Shown: positions 9,037 to 18,554, numbered from the stretch's first letter. The stretch: DNA of 64,000 nt from Membranihabitans marinus (GCF_019802045.1 NZ_JAHVHU010000019.1:1-64000); one strand, 5' to 3'. Program-made: numbers and translations. Notes: a model not told the origin generated them from the letters alone.

Positions 9037-10938
9037 TTAAATATCTTCAACTTTCATATTGAGTTCTTTGATCAGATTCTCCAGATTAGGATTTGCCTTT
9101 CGGAGCGCTTCATACTTATCTTTCGTCGTCAGAATTTTAGGAGCCTTTTTGGCCGCCGAATCACTGGGTTTTATAACAAAAACAATTTCAGGAGTTAAGG
9201 GGGCTGTGGCATCCCGAAGCTGTTCGAACAAGGTTCGTTGATCGAGTATCGAGGATTTTGCCAATTGGGACGTGACCGTAATAAAAAGCTTATCATCAGC
9301 CCATCTTAATTCTGCATCTTTTAAAAAACTGACCAGCGAGGGTGATGAATTATTTTCTGCAAAGTTCTTCCAGGTTTTTTGGACCATTTCAATGAGTTCG
9401 TCATCATCCGGCACGACTTGGTTATTGGCATCATTTTGCTCGACTTCTTCGATGATTTCATCCATGGCATCCAGCGTCGGAAGTAATTTCCGGGCTCTGC
9501 GTCTGCTTTTCTTAGATGGTGTGGTGGATTCCGGAGCTGTAGGACTCGGGGCATCCCCTGTTGCAGGAGAACTGGGTTGGCTGTGTGAAGTCGAAGCGGC
9601 CGGTGGTCGTGGTTCTTCTTTAGTCGGAGCTGGTGCATCGCGGCGAGCAGATTGATCTGTTTTGACCGGATTTTTTTCAGATGTTTTGTAATCGCTTTTG
9701 GTTTCTTCTACCGTTTTGGCCCGGGGCCCGCTTGTGGGCGTTGTACGTGCGGTGGGTTGTGACGAAAGGGACTTAGTGCCGTTTTTTTTTGAAGGAGGTG
9801 CAGTTTCTCCCGGGGAAGAAAACCCCGAGATGTCCTGTTGCCGGGCATGAGGGAAGTAAGCCATCTTCATCAATGATATTTCGACATGCAGCCGTTTGTT
9901 CTGAGCGAACCGGTAATTAACATCACATTCATTCGCCAGGTCAAGAAGGGTTAATAGAAAATCCCTGGTGGCCTGATTGGCTTGATTCGTATATCGATTG
10001 AGCAGGTCCTGAGAGCCATTGACCAGAAAAGCAGTATTTCCCAACTGGATCATTAACAGCTGTCTCAGGTGTTCTTGTAACCCTTGTAAAAAGACTTCGG
10101 GGTTAAAGCCCTTTTCGAGAATTTGATTGAAAAGAAGATATGATGAAGAAAGATCACCAACGATCAGGTGATCCACTAGTGTAAAGAAATAATCATAATC
10201 CAGAATGTTTAACTGGTCAATAACAGACTCATACGAAATGTTTCCGTCTGAAAAGCTAACCATACGGTCAAAAATCGACAATGCATCGCGAAGTGCCCCG
10301 TCTGCTTTTTCTGCGATCAGATGCAATGCTTCCTGGTCATATTTAAGTTCTTCTGCGTCGCATATATTCGCCAGATGCGGGATGATGTCCTGAACCTTAT
10401 TTCGCTTAAAATCATAAATCTGACACCTCGACAGGATGGTGGGCAGTATTTTATGTTTTTCGGTCGTTGCCAAAATAAAAATGGCAAAAGGCGGTGGTTC
10501 TTCCAATGTCTTCAAGAAAGCGTTGAAAGCCGCCAGTGAGAGCATGTGAACCTCATCAATGATGAACAGCTTGTAGTTTCCCTGAGCTGGTGGAATGCGG
10601 ACTTGTTCATTGAGATTCCGGATGTACTCCACAGAGTTGTTGGAGGCTGCGTCCAACTCAATGATATTGGGCGCATTTTTCTTTTGAAATGCCACACAGG
10701 AGGCACAAATCCCACAGGCTTCATAATCTTCTGTAATGTTTTCACAGTTGATTGTTTTAGCCAGGATACGAGCTGTGGTTGTTTTTCCTACACCCCGTGG
10801 TCCGCAAAACAGAAATGCATGGGCGACTTTGTTTTGCCGTATGGCATTTTTTAAGGTCGTCGTAATATGATCCTGCCCCACGACATCATCAAATCGTTGG
10901 GGACGGTATTTACGGGCGGATACTATAAACTGGCTCAT
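9037..10938 (-). CDS. dnaX: DNA polymerase III subunit gamma/tau
   Basis: Clamp-loader ATPase of the replisome, 633 residues. The AAA+ module is complete: Walker A GPRGVGKT (residues 46-53), a zinc module with cysteines at 65, 75, 78 and 81, Walker B IDEVHML near 125, sensor 1 LATTEKHK, and the SRC arginine-finger motif. Domain III follows to about residue 365. Residues 370-480 form a Pro/Ser/Thr/Lys-rich linker of low complexity, and the last 130 residues are a tau-like C-terminal domain. I did not find a clear slippery frameshift site; a run of T at 9781-9790 (A on the coding strand) lies at the start of the linker and could produce a shorter gamma form, which is only a guess. A 9-bp minisatellite lies upstream. 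Confidence 0.95.
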   Translation of the reverse strand: MSQFIVSARKYRPQRFDDVVGQDHITTTLKNAIRQNKVAHAFLFCGPRGVGKTTTARILAKTINCENITEDYEACGICASCVAFQKKNAPNIIELDAASNNSVEYIRNLNEQVRIPPAQGNYKLFIIDEVHMLSLAAFNAFLKTLEEPPPFAIFILATTEKHKILPTILSRCQIYDFKRNKVQDIIPHLANICDAEELKYDQEALHLIAEKADGALRDALSIFDRMVSFSDGNISYESVIDQLNILDYDYFFTLVDHLIVGDLSSSYLLFNQILEKGFNPEVFLQGLQEHLRQLLMIQLGNTAFLVNGSQDLLNRYTNQANQATRDFLLTLLDLANECDVNYRFAQNKRLHVEISLMKMAYFPHARQQDISGFSSPGETAPPSKKNGTKSLSSQPTARTTPTSGPRAKTVEETKSDYKTSEKNPVKTDQSARRDAPAPTKEEPRPPAASTSHSQPSSPATGDAPSPTAPESTTPSKKSRRRARKLLPTLDAMDEIIEEVEQNDANNQVVPDDDELIEMVQKTWKNFAENNSSPSLVSFLKDAELRWADDKLFITVTSQLAKSSILDQRTLFEQLRDATAPLTPEIVFVIKPSDSAAKKAPKILTTKDKYEALRKANPNLENLIKELNMKVEDI

Positions 10939-11012
10939 ATGTAAAAATAAAGATATGAAAATGAGTGCAAAGGTCGCATAAATCTGCTTGATTTAATAGA
11001 TTTTCAAATATA

Positions 11013-11048
11013 GTTTATAGGGTTTATAGGGTTTATAATGTTTATAGG
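11013..11048. repeat. Tandem 9-bp minisatellite, four copies
   Basis: Unit GTTTATAGG: copies at 11013-11021, 11022-11030, 11031-11039 (GTTTATAAT) and 11040-11048. It lies 75-110 bp upstream of the dnaX start codon. The period and unit resemble those of the minisatellite upstream of feoA. Confidence 0.9.
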
Positions 11049-11269
11049 GAACATGGCATGCCTTGTCTGTTCAGAGGGTACTCAATCTTCTGTGTCAATA
11101 AAATTTATTTATATTCCTTGTGGTTATGCTAAATTAGTTAAGTTTACGGTTGATGAGATATGGGAGGCAATGTCCTGGCCATACCACATGTAGGGCTCTA
11201 TCGAATCAAAGGAAGCAAATAGATCGATGGTTTGTATCCTCGTGCTTCAGATTGCAGAGCACAGATTAA

Positions 11270-11297
11270 TGCAATTCGTAAATTTATTCGAATTGCA
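11270..11297. promoter_or_regulatory. Perfect inverted repeat upstream of the DUF819 gene
   Basis: TGCAATTCG at 11270-11278 and CGAATTGCA at 11289-11297 are perfect 9-bp arms around an AT-only 10-nt centre. The repeat ends 40 bp before the ATG of the membrane protein gene and is not followed by a T run. It therefore looks more like an operator for a dimeric regulator than a terminator. Confidence 0.45.
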
Positions 11298-11337
11298 GCA
11301 GCCTATGAGTCGAATACCTGACACCTAACACTTTTTT

Positions 11338-12591
11338 ATGGAAGCTATTTTTACAAATGATGCCGTTGTACTTGGAATTCTAATCGTTGTTTTAGCGCTG
11401 GTATTTTATACTTCAGGGCTTCCGCAGAAAGGATGGCAACGTTTCTATACGTTTTTTCCACCCTTGTTGCTGTGTTATTTTGTGCCGGCGGTGTTGGTAT
11501 GGCCACTCGGTTTGATCGATGACCCGGATGACAGTCTGTATTATATGTCTTCCCGGTTTTTGTTGCCCGCAGCTTTGATTTTACTATGTTTAAATATCGA
11601 CTTTAAAGGGCTTATTCGCCTGGGGCCAAAAGCGCTGATTATGTTTTTCACTGCGACGGCGGGAATTGTATTGGGTGGACCGATAGCTATTTTGTTTTTA
11701 CATTATGTAACACCTGGTTTGATCGAGATGGATCCACATGATCTGTGGACAGGGATGTCCACCATTGCGGGGAGTTGGATTGGCGGTGGCGCAAATCAGA
11801 CTGCTATGAAGGAAATATTTGATGTAAATGATACGGTATTCAGTTCAATGGTGGTAGTTGATATCATTGTTGCAAATATATGGATGGCCGTGTTGCTGTA
11901 TGGTGCGGGCATGTCGGACCGGATCGACCGGTGGTTAAAAGCTGACTCCAGTGCCATCACTGAGTTGAGAAAGACCCTGGATGATTATCGCGCGGCGGTC
12001 GAACAGATACCCACGACCACGCAGATGTTTGTCTTATTGGGGGTTGGTTTTGGCGGTGTGGCCATTTCGCATGCTGCGTCGGATGTGATCGTTCCCGCCA
12101 TGCGTGTATTCGAAGAGACACTAGTTGCGTGGAAATTACAGTCCTTGTTATCGCCTTTTTTTTGGATGATCGTGGTAGCTACTTCGGTAGGGTTGGGGCT
12201 GTCATTTACTCGGGTCAGACGGTTTGAGGGGTATGGGGCCTCCAAGTGGGGTTCGATATTTATATATGTTTTAGTGGCTACGATCGGTATGAAAATGAAT
12301 TTTAAGGAAATCTTCGAAAACGCCGGTTTGTTTGTATTGGGTGGGGTGTGGATGTTAACTCATATACTTTTGTTGGTTTTAGTGGCAAAGTTAATCCGGG
12401 CACCGTTCTTTTTTGTGGCGGTCGGATCTCAAGCCAATGTCGGGGGGGCCGCTTCTGCGCCTGTGGTAGCAAGTGCGTTTAGTCCGTCTTTGTCTGCAGT
12501 TGGTGTCATAATGGCTGTCATGGGGTATGCTTTGGGAACTTATTTTGCGATCGTATGTGCCTTGCTGATGCAATCAGCCAGTGGTGTTTGA
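11338..12591 (+). CDS. DUF819 family integral membrane protein
   Basis: 417-residue polytopic membrane protein of the DUF819 family (YjcL-like), predicted to lie in the inner membrane. About ten hydrophobic segments are visible, from VVLGILIVVLALVFYTSGL at the N-terminus to a final VGVIMAVMGYALGTYFAIV. The family hallmark SWIGGGANQTAMKEIF follows the fourth or fifth segment, and a second glycine-rich VGSQANVGGAASAPVVA block lies near residue 365. The two similar halves suggest an internally repeated transporter fold. The substrate is unknown for the family and nothing nearby reveals it. A perfect inverted repeat 40 bp upstream may control it. Confidence 0.88.
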   Translation: MEAIFTNDAVVLGILIVVLALVFYTSGLPQKGWQRFYTFFPPLLLCYFVPAVLVWPLGLIDDPDDSLYYMSSRFLLPAALILLCLNIDFKGLIRLGPKALIMFFTATAGIVLGGPIAILFLHYVTPGLIEMDPHDLWTGMSTIAGSWIGGGANQTAMKEIFDVNDTVFSSMVVVDIIVANIWMAVLLYGAGMSDRIDRWLKADSSAITELRKTLDDYRAAVEQIPTTTQMFVLLGVGFGGVAISHAASDVIVPAMRVFEETLVAWKLQSLLSPFFWMIVVATSVGLGLSFTRVRRFEGYGASKWGSIFIYVLVATIGMKMNFKEIFENAGLFVLGGVWMLTHILLLVLVAKLIRAPFFFVAVGSQANVGGAASAPVVASAFSPSLSAVGVIMAVMGYALGTYFAIVCALLMQSASGV

Positions 12592-12786
12592 TGCAAAATC
12601 TGACATTGAATAGGAGCATGCAGTTGATTGCGTTCAGCTTGGCTTGACCGATAAAAGTGTGTGCCGGATCCGGGATGTTAAAGAATATAAGTTGGGACAA
12701 ATAAACAATTGATAGCTATATTTCATTTACCCATAAAAAATGCGTACTTTTACGGGCTCAAATCTATATGAATTAAAAGACGGGAC

Positions 12787-13620
12787 ATGGGTAAGAAAAA
12801 AGTTTTGATTGTTACTCAAGAAATGGAGCCATATACGAATCTAAGCATCGTTTCTAAAATTGCCAGAGAGTTACCAAATCACATAACGAAAGAGGGCATG
12901 GATATTCGTATTCTGATGCCTCGTTTTGGTACGATCAATGAAAGAAGGCATCGCTTACATGAAGTGGTGCGGTTGTCTGGTATGAATATCATAGTGGATG
13001 AAGATGATTATCCATTGATTATCAAAGTGGCCTCGTTGCCAGGCGCCAGATTGCAAGTGTATTTTCTGGACAACGACGAGTTTTTCAGACGAAAGCAGAT
13101 CTTTAAAGACAAGGATGATAATATCTTCCAGGATAATACAGAACGAATGGTGTTTTTCTGTAAAGGTGTTATGGAAACTGTTCGGAAGTTCGGTTGGCCG
13201 CCAGACATCATTCATTGCCATGGCTGGATGACGAGTCTGATTCCACTTTATCTTAAGAAAGCATATAAGGATGATCCTATATTTCGTAATGCGAAGCTGA
13301 TTTATTCCATATATGAGAGTCCTTTTGAGAAAGAATTGGAAGATCGTTTTCTGGAAAAAGCTTCCATAAACAACCTCGAGGAGGGAGATTTGAAATCATA
13401 TTTGAATGGAGAAGGCCTTGATTTGCACCTGGGTGCCTTGAAATATGCGGATGCAAGCATTTTGGGTGATCCCGGATTGGAGGACGACGAAAAGTTGCTG
13501 GAACTTTTGAAGTCACAGGCTGCTCCGTATCATATGCCCCAATCAGAAAATCTGGAGGAGGTCGTCGCGGGATACATGGATTTTTACAACGAATTGACCG
13601 ATGAGACTGTTCCTGAGTAA
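12787..13620 (+). CDS. Glycogen/starch synthase N-terminal-domain protein (GT5 half)
   Basis: 277 residues matching only the N-terminal Rossmann domain of GT5 starch/glycogen synthases: a KKKVLIVTQEMEPYTNLS opening, IRILMPRFGTINER, VYFLDNDEFF, and DIIHCHGWMTSLIPLYL. Full glycogen synthases are about 480 residues and carry a second GT1-type domain with the nucleotide-sugar site. That half is absent here: the protein ends in an acidic tail and the frame closes cleanly. In Bacteroidota a short protein of this type commonly precedes a DUF4270 gene, as here (17 bp away), so it is probably a conserved short family and not a broken gene. Whether it still transfers sugar is doubtful. A TACTTTTA box near 12745 resembles the -7 element. 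Confidence 0.85.
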   Translation: MGKKKVLIVTQEMEPYTNLSIVSKIARELPNHITKEGMDIRILMPRFGTINERRHRLHEVVRLSGMNIIVDEDDYPLIIKVASLPGARLQVYFLDNDEFFRRKQIFKDKDDNIFQDNTERMVFFCKGVMETVRKFGWPPDIIHCHGWMTSLIPLYLKKAYKDDPIFRNAKLIYSIYESPFEKELEDRFLEKASINNLEEGDLKSYLNGEGLDLHLGALKYADASILGDPGLEDDEKLLELLKSQAAPYHMPQSENLEEVVAGYMDFYNELTDETVPE

Positions 13621-13637
13621 GGAATACAAGTGATTTT

Positions 13638-15023
13638 ATGAATATAACTAAACTAATGACGCTCATTATTCTGAGTGTCCTGACTATTTCTTCTTGTACA
13701 CAGTTTGAAGACATTGGATCAAACTTGGTGGATGATGAAAAACTACTGATTTCTACCGATACAATCCTGGATTATGAACTTCAAACATTTAAGCGGGATT
13801 CACTTTTTGCGTATGTACGACAGGGTTTGGAATCTGATTTTGTGCCTTCCACGCATATACTTGGACAATACAACGACCCGGTTTTTGGATATACACGGTA
13901 TGATCTGACTGCTCAGATGCAACTTAGCCCGGTCGGGGTTGATTTTTCTGAAGCCACTTTTGATTCTGCATTCCTGTTACTCAGCTATGATACCACCTTT
14001 TCGCCGTATGGTGAAACGGAAGCGATGCAAACTCTGGATGTGTATGAATTGACAAACCGTGAAATGCCGGAAAAAGTCTATGTAGAGGATGAATTTGAAA
14101 TCGAGCCCAATACGATTGGCTCACTAACTTTTGCACCTGCCTTCAAGAATCAAAATCGGGGCGACTCTTTGTCGGCGCCTTCTCATATTCGGGTACCGAT
14201 GACGGAAGAGTTTGGTGAAAAAATTTTAAGCCTGGACACTTCGGTGACAGCCAGCGTACTGAATTTTCTGGATGAATTTGCTGGAATTGTTGTTCGACCC
14301 AGAGAAAACGCGTTTAACGGAGCCTATCGGTTTTTTGCGTATCCAACAAGCAGTGCCGGCCAGTCCAATAACAGTGATGTTGCAGCGTATTCGGGAATTC
14401 GGATTTATTATACGAAGGATGGAGAATCAAAAGAAGCTTATTTGAAAATGAGTGGTTCGCTCCACCACTTCACTACGGTCGAGCACCGGTATGAAGGAAG
14501 TGTGCTCGAATCGGTGTTGAATGATCAACCGGCAGATCCCGAATATATGTATATTCAGCCCACAGGCGTAGGTGTTCGGATTGCTTTTGATGATGTGAGT
14601 AAATATCAAAATAAAGTGATCAATGACGTCTCCCTGACCTGGCGTGTGGCCGAACATCCGCTGGGGGATACCAGTACATATCAACCAATGCCTGCTTTAT
14701 TTGCACTTGAAAAGGAATCAATTGCTGATCGGACACCGATCACAGACATCTTATTTTATCAGTCAGGAGGAGCATATCGCCAGTTCTTCGGTGGTGTCCT
14801 TCAGGACAACAATACTACGAATGGAAATCAACCCGTTTATACGTTTAATATTACCAATCAATTTCAACACATCGTTGATGGTTCTGCAGATCCTGAAATA
14901 TTTATCGTTCCTACACCTCAGGATGTTTCTCGCATCGCCCGCAGTGTACTCCATGGACCGGGCGCAGCAGACACCTTATTACAACCCTCAATCAAAATTA
15001 CTTACAGTTCAACCAACCATTAA
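13638..15023 (+). CDS. DUF4270 lipoprotein
   Basis: 461 residues. A signal peptide with lipobox ends at Cys20 (LTISSC), so the mature protein is predicted to be lipid-anchored on the periplasmic or outer side of the envelope. Family features include GSNLVDDEKLLISTDTI after the anchor, ILGQYNDPVFGYTRYDLTAQ, and the beta-rich body with FRFFAYP-like and IRIYYT strands. It ends with a PSIKITYSSTNH strand. The function of DUF4270 is not established. Linkage to the half starch synthase upstream (17 bp) is the usual arrangement and suggests they act together, possibly in surface glycan handling; that is inference. Confidence 0.87.
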   Translation: MNITKLMTLIILSVLTISSCTQFEDIGSNLVDDEKLLISTDTILDYELQTFKRDSLFAYVRQGLESDFVPSTHILGQYNDPVFGYTRYDLTAQMQLSPVGVDFSEATFDSAFLLLSYDTTFSPYGETEAMQTLDVYELTNREMPEKVYVEDEFEIEPNTIGSLTFAPAFKNQNRGDSLSAPSHIRVPMTEEFGEKILSLDTSVTASVLNFLDEFAGIVVRPRENAFNGAYRFFAYPTSSAGQSNNSDVAAYSGIRIYYTKDGESKEAYLKMSGSLHHFTTVEHRYEGSVLESVLNDQPADPEYMYIQPTGVGVRIAFDDVSKYQNKVINDVSLTWRVAEHPLGDTSTYQPMPALFALEKESIADRTPITDILFYQSGGAYRQFFGGVLQDNNTTNGNQPVYTFNITNQFQHIVDGSADPEIFIVPTPQDVSRIARSVLHGPGAADTLLQPSIKITYSSTNH

Positions 15024-15037
15024 TTAAAGAAAAACGC

Positions 15038-15685
15038 ATGTACAATTTTCAATATAATACAAAGCACCGAAATATTCGTATTCAGGAGTATGGCCGCCAC
15101 GTCCAGAATATGGTGGATTATGCGACGACGATAGAAGATAAAAAAGAGCGACAAAAAGTAGCCGAAGAGATCGTTAATATTATGATCAATATGACGGATC
15201 CGGGTAATAAAAGTGGAGATAGCCTGGCAAAGGCATGGAAGCATATTTTCTTCATGTCAGAAAACGAGCTCGATGTGGAGGTTCCTGAAGGTGTTGAAGT
15301 TTCTGAGACCAAAGAACTTTTCGTGCATGAACCAATGGAATATCCACAGATGGATATTGACTTTAAACACTATGGACTCAATGTTCAGAAGATGTTGAAG
15401 AAAGCACAAGAAATGGAAAACCCGGAACATCGGGAAGCCTATGTAAAGTTGATTGGTTCTTATATGAAAATGGCTTATCGCACCTGGCACCGGGAACAAT
15501 TTGTCAATGATGAGATTATCAAGAATGACATCGAAGGAATGACTAAGGGGAAAATCAAAGCTGTGTTGGAAGATACACAGTTCAACGCCCTCAAACACAA
15601 TAAAAGAAAAACATCTAACCGCCCGCACCAAGGGAAACGAAGTCGGAATAATAATAATAACAATCGTCGGAGAAAAAGAAGGTAA
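15038..15685 (+). CDS. DUF4290 family protein
   Basis: 215-residue cytoplasmic protein of the Bacteroidota family DUF4290. Seen: MYNFQYNTKHRNIRIQEYGR at the start, a helical core with HVQNMVDYATTIEDKKERQ and MTDPGNKSGDSLAKAWKHIF, and a strongly basic, asparagine/arginine-rich tail (NNNNNNRRRKRR) that could bind nucleic acid. It starts 14 bp after the DUF4270 gene and is followed, 180 bp later, by murA; a place upstream of murA is common for this family in the phylum. The function is unknown. Confidence 0.85.
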   Translation: MYNFQYNTKHRNIRIQEYGRHVQNMVDYATTIEDKKERQKVAEEIVNIMINMTDPGNKSGDSLAKAWKHIFFMSENELDVEVPEGVEVSETKELFVHEPMEYPQMDIDFKHYGLNVQKMLKKAQEMENPEHREAYVKLIGSYMKMAYRTWHREQFVNDEIIKNDIEGMTKGKIKAVLEDTQFNALKHNKRKTSNRPHQGKRSRNNNNNNRRRKRR

Positions 15686-15865
15686 TAGAAGTTTAGGAGG
15701 TTGAGAGCGTGAAGAAGTGGAGCGAGGTTGGAGAATATTGATTGATCTAATACCCCATAATATAAAGTGTCAAATTCCAATACCCGATCTATCATTTTAA
15801 AGCGATATAAGAAAGATTTTTTTAAAATCTGACATCAATATTTTTAACATAACACTCATATTTAA

Positions 15866-17179
15866 ATGCCGTCATTTATCGTCCAGGGGGGACATCCATT
15901 AAGTGGATCTATTCAGCCTCAAGGTGCAAAAAACGAAGTTCTTCAGATCTTAAGCGCCGTTTTACTCACGGCCGAACCTGTTACGATACACAACATTCCT
16001 GGTATTATTGATGTAAATAAGATGATGGCTTTGCTCAGCGGACTCGGAGTAAAGATAGTAGATCAGGGCAATCAAAGTTTTCAATTTCAGGCCAATGATT
16101 TGGATCTGGATTATCTGTTCAGTCCGCGCTATTTCGAAGATGCAAAGAAAATTCGTGGTTCGGTCATGTTGCTCGGACCTTTGCTGTCTCGTTTTAAAAA
16201 GGCTTATGTTCCCAAACCTGGTGGCGATAAGATCGGCCGTCGACGAATCGATACACATCTGAATGGTTTCATAAAACTAGGAGCCACCTTTGAATATGAT
16301 GAGAAACACGATAGTTATTTTTTATCTGGTACCAATCTGAAAGGTGCCTATGTGCTGATGGATGAGATATCAGTCACAGGAACAGCCAACATGATCATGA
16401 CAGCTGTTCTTACTCCAGGGCGGACGACGATTTACAATGCGGCCTGTGAACCATATGTACAAAAGCTTTCCCGCATGATGGTCCGCATGGGCGCACGAAT
16501 TTCCGGTATTGGTTCAAACCTTCTGGTCATCGAGGGGGTGGAAGAATTGAGCGGCACCGAACACACCATTTCTCCAGATATGATCGAGATAGGAAGTTTT
16601 ATCGGAATGGCGGCCATGACGGGATCAGATCTGGAGATTACCGGCATTGATGTGAATGAACTGGGAGTAATCCCGGATACCTTCGAACGAATTGGTGTTC
16701 AGATGGAAAGTCACGCAGACAAGCTTGTGATCAAAGGCAGTGAACCCTATGAAATACAAAAGTTTATTGATGGATCGATTCTGACCATTTATGACAGTCC
16801 CTGGCCGGGATTTACACCGGATCTTATGAGTATTATTCTGGTGGTAGCCATTCAGGCTACAGGCAGTGTACTTATCCATCAAAAGATGTTTGAAAGCCGA
16901 CTGTTTTTCGTCGACAAACTGATCGATATGGGTGCTCAAATCATACTATGTGATCCACACCGAGCCACCGTAATAGGCATGGGGCGGAAAGCCAGACTTC
17001 GTGGAATAGAAATGAGTTCGCCCGATATACGTGCCGGTGTCGCATTACTGATTGCCGCCTTATCTGCAGAAGGAGAAAGCCAAATTCACAATGTGCAGCA
17101 AATCGATCGCGGATATCAGAATATAGATCGACGACTACAAGCACTGGGTGCTCAGATCGAGCGCGTGGATAACATTTGA
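15866..17179 (+). CDS. murA: UDP-N-acetylglucosamine 1-carboxyvinyltransferase
   Basis: First committed enzyme of peptidoglycan synthesis; transfers enolpyruvate from PEP to UDP-GlcNAc in the cytoplasm. 437 residues, normal for the family. The N-terminal GAKNEVLQILSAVLLT motif (Lys22/Asn23 region) is present, as is a second EPT-fold half with PDIRAGVALLIAAL near the end. In the mobile loop, PGGDKIGRRRIDTHL has Asp121 (codon 16226-16228) where the fosfomycin-binding cysteine of E. coli MurA (Cys115) lies. The same Cys-to-Asp change is known in naturally fosfomycin-resistant lineages. The following gap to the prenyl synthase gene has no credible gene. Confidence 0.96.
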   Translation: MPSFIVQGGHPLSGSIQPQGAKNEVLQILSAVLLTAEPVTIHNIPGIIDVNKMMALLSGLGVKIVDQGNQSFQFQANDLDLDYLFSPRYFEDAKKIRGSVMLLGPLLSRFKKAYVPKPGGDKIGRRRIDTHLNGFIKLGATFEYDEKHDSYFLSGTNLKGAYVLMDEISVTGTANMIMTAVLTPGRTTIYNAACEPYVQKLSRMMVRMGARISGIGSNLLVIEGVEELSGTEHTISPDMIEIGSFIGMAAMTGSDLEITGIDVNELGVIPDTFERIGVQMESHADKLVIKGSEPYEIQKFIDGSILTIYDSPWPGFTPDLMSIILVVAIQATGSVLIHQKMFESRLFFVDKLIDMGAQIILCDPHRATVIGMGRKARLRGIEMSSPDIRAGVALLIAALSAEGESQIHNVQQIDRGYQNIDRRLQALGAQIERVDNI

Positions 17180-17573
17180 TGCAGGAACCAGCCACCGATC
17201 AAAAGCCCCCGGCACACAGACAGTTGAACCGCGGATAAATAGTGCCACTTTTATGCGCTGTAGATATTCCGATGGATGGCACGGTGAGAAACACAAGCTC
17301 AGCCGCAGCTACATTGAGAATTTTGACAACGCATATTTAAGAGTTTCTGTGCCCATTATGAATTCTGAGGGTATCTATGGGGATGATGATATCCACCACC
17401 AGACTACAAAAGACCGATTATCTGAAAACCCCATTGTGTCATAACCTTCATGGATCAATATCATAACCAGCCTGAGTCTATACTTTTATCCGTTGCCAGT
17501 GATAGGCCTGCATCGCAATATATACACCGCAGATCTTTTATACTAAAGTTAGCCTGATTTGTGACCTCTTTTT
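17180..17573. other. 394-bp gap between murA and the polyprenyl synthase gene
   Basis: Between convergent genes. An open frame at 17148-17444 starts inside murA in another frame and shows no recognisable domain. I see no strong hairpin, tRNA or repeat here. Confidence 0.5.
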
Positions 17574-18554
17574 TCAGTATTGCCTCTTTCCGATGAAATT
17601 TATCAATTGCAGCAGGGATTCCCGGGCTCCGGCCTCCGGATAGCGGAGAACAATTTCCCGTGCCATATCAAGATGCTCATTCATCTTTTGTTCGGTGTAA
17701 GACACTCCGTCTCCCGAAAGAACCAAGTCTATTACCAATCGGACATGCTCGTTGGACTTTTTTCTTTTTTTAAGAATCCGAATGATTCGACGTCGGGCTT
17801 TTTTGTCGGTGTTGGCCAAAGTATGGATCAAGGGAAGGGTTATCTTCTTCTCCCGAATATCATTTCCAGTGGGTTTTCCGGTTTTATTATTGCCATAATC
17901 AAATAAATCATCCTTCATCTGAAACGCCACCCCGATGTGATGACCAAACTGCCACATATCCTTTACCGCCGCATTCTCCGGGTCGGTCACTGCAGAGATA
18001 GCACCTGCTTTGCAGGCAGCTGCAAGTAGTGAGGCCGTCTTGCGTTCAATAATCTCGAAATATTCCTCTTCAGTAATGTTTAGTTGCCTGGATTTTTCGA
18101 TCTGGAGTAATTCTCCTTCACTCATCTGACGAACCGCATCAGACACTGTTTCCAGGATATCATAGTCTTTGTGTTGTACGGCAAGCAATAAACCCTGTGC
18201 TAAAAGATAGTCTCCAATAAGGACAGCGGCTTTCTTTTTCCATAGGGCAAATACACTAAAAAACCCCCGGCGCTCCAGTGCATCATCCACTACATCATCA
18301 TGAACCAGACTCGCCGTATGCAATAATTCGACCAGACTGGCCGCCCGATACGTCTTGTCTACAATGCCACCCGAAACCTCAGCGCTCAGTAATACCAGTA
18401 GCGGACGGATCTGTTTGCCTTTGTGTCGTGTCAGGTAATGTGTGATTCTATTGAGTAGAGGTACAGAACTCTTCATGGAGTTCTTAAACTCTTTTTCAAA
18501 GAATTTGAGCTCTTCGCTGACAGGGTTTTTTATGTCACTAAGCTTTCCGGGCAT
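17574..18554 (-). CDS. Polyprenyl diphosphate synthase (long-chain trans type)
   Basis: 326-residue all-helical enzyme that condenses isopentenyl diphosphate onto allylic diphosphates. Both aspartate-rich motifs are intact: DDVVD (residues 86-90) and DDLFD (215-219), with KGKQIRPLLVLLSAE near the start. A small residue (Ala81) at the fifth position before the first motif fits a long product, as in octaprenyl synthases that make the quinone side chain. The probable role is menaquinone tail synthesis, but chain length is not provable from sequence. The gene is divergent from the DUF6427 gene; the roughly 120 bp between them hold that gene's promoter. Confidence 0.9.
   Translation of the reverse strand: MPGKLSDIKNPVSEELKFFEKEFKNSMKSSVPLLNRITHYLTRHKGKQIRPLLVLLSAEVSGGIVDKTYRAASLVELLHTASLVHDDVVDDALERRGFFSVFALWKKKAAVLIGDYLLAQGLLLAVQHKDYDILETVSDAVRQMSEGELLQIEKSRQLNITEEEYFEIIERKTASLLAAACKAGAISAVTDPENAAVKDMWQFGHHIGVAFQMKDDLFDYGNNKTGKPTGNDIREKKITLPLIHTLANTDKKARRRIIRILKKRKKSNEHVRLVIDLVLSGDGVSYTEQKMNEHLDMAREIVLRYPEAGARESLLQLINFIGKRQY

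Larger units (their letters stand above)
10939..11337. other. 399-bp gap between divergent dnaX and the DUF819 gene
   Basis: No credible gene. It holds the dnaX and DUF819 promoter regions, a four-copy 9-bp minisatellite at 11013-11048, and a perfect inverted repeat at 11270-11297. Confidence 0.7.

Noticed and set aside
11013-11048. Possible CRISPR array
   Set aside because: Units are 9 bp and contiguous, without spacers. The same applies to the arrays at 55317 and 63771.
12787-13620. Starch synthase gene as a truncated pseudogene
   Set aside because: The frame is clean, the end is normal, there is no remnant of the missing domain downstream, and the short form with DUF4270 is common in the phylum.
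17148-17444. 98-codon open frame across the murA end
   Set aside because: It starts inside murA in another frame, and its product has no domain or sensible composition.
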